Of a stretch of 64,000 bases of DNA, positions 63,711 to 64,000 are shown piece after piece; position 1 is the first letter of the stretch; each line of letters begins with the position of its first letter. Origin of the DNA: Eopsaltria australis. Its lineage: Eukaryota > Chordata > Aves > Passeriformes > Petroicidae. A model generated the notes under the pieces. It did not search any database. It was not told where the DNA came from and was given only the letters and a program-made list of their open reading frames with translations. The DNA lies in assembly GCA_034509425.1 (NCBI GenBank), contig JAVTVJ010000574.1, positions 310,001-374,000 of the forward strand, read 5' to 3'. Position numbers and translations under genes: made by a program.

Positions 63711-64000
63711 TCACAACCTGAATCTAAAGAGTTTTTTTAGTTGGATTCCTGTTATTTAACCAGCTCCTGATTTCATTTATACCAGTGCATCAAGTTACAA
63801 ATTCTCCCAACAGCTACACTCATAAACCTTGTATTCCTTCTTGCTCTTAAGGCAAATTTCAGGGGTTTAATCTTCAGTAAAACTGAAATGACAAGGAGAG
63901 ATCTGTTCCAAATGGTGTCATCACTGTACTCCAACAGGAAATGAGAGATCCCATGGCAGTGCTGGGTTATTTTATCCCAGGGATCACTGCAAGGTGCTGA

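Noticed and set aside
1..64000. CRISPR arrays, bacterial operons, tRNA or rRNA genes
   Set aside because: I saw no regularly spaced repeats, ribosome binding sites or RNA-gene signatures, and the repeat content is that of a vertebrate nuclear genome.

Overview
The window looks like non-coding nuclear DNA from a bird, either a large intron or intergenic sequence. The evidence is the repeat content. There are several decayed CR1 LINE 3' ends, with the CR1 tail of ATTCTRTG-type octamers and the CR1 ORF2 C-terminal peptide signature. There are also two probable 3' ends of avian ERVL-type LTRs. No bacterial, organellar or viral gene organisation is present. The base composition is visibly AT-rich. 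Which bird, and which locus, cannot be told from the sequence alone.

I found no intact protein-coding gene, tRNA, rRNA or CRISPR array. The open reading frames are short, scattered over both strands, often mirrored on the opposite strand, and none encodes a domain I recognise apart from CR1 ORF2 fragments. The longest frame (201 codons, about 12.5-13.1 kb) lies inside a CR1 remnant. The next longest (174 codons at 25459-25983) has no recognisable motif. An exon of a host gene cannot be excluded, since short vertebrate exons are hard to see by eye.

Layout. 1-12 kb: single-copy AT-rich DNA with one short CR1 tail near 1.03 kb, a small GC-rich tandem repeat near 4.0 kb and an (AAT)n tract at 5.35 kb. 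12.0-14.05 kb: a CR1 cluster made of a minus-strand and a plus-strand element head to head, then a third short plus-strand 3' end and perhaps a fourth tail. 14-37 kb: single-copy DNA containing a 40-bp sequence present twice 1.27 kb apart, a G/T-rich low-complexity tract at 24.7 kb, GC-richer islands at 25.4-28 kb, stretches that resemble conserved non-coding elements (21.2 and 30.3 kb), and a perfect 14-bp hairpin at 36.5 kb. 37-39 kb: two A/C low-complexity tracts flanking a minus-strand CR1 fragment. 39-60 kb: single-copy DNA with a probable LTR end at 45.6 kb and a perfect 22-bp palindrome at 44.58 kb. 60-64 kb: a second LTR end, a GC-richer stretch, a degenerate 25-bp minisatellite at 62.0 kb and a compound trinucleotide microsatellite at 63.5 kb.

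Nothing here points convincingly to a new biological system. The observations most worth checking are the 40-bp near-identical duplicate, the clean hairpins, the compound microsatellite with ordered G-to-A motif changes, and the minisatellite. Repeat family names rest on recalled family features; no database search was run.
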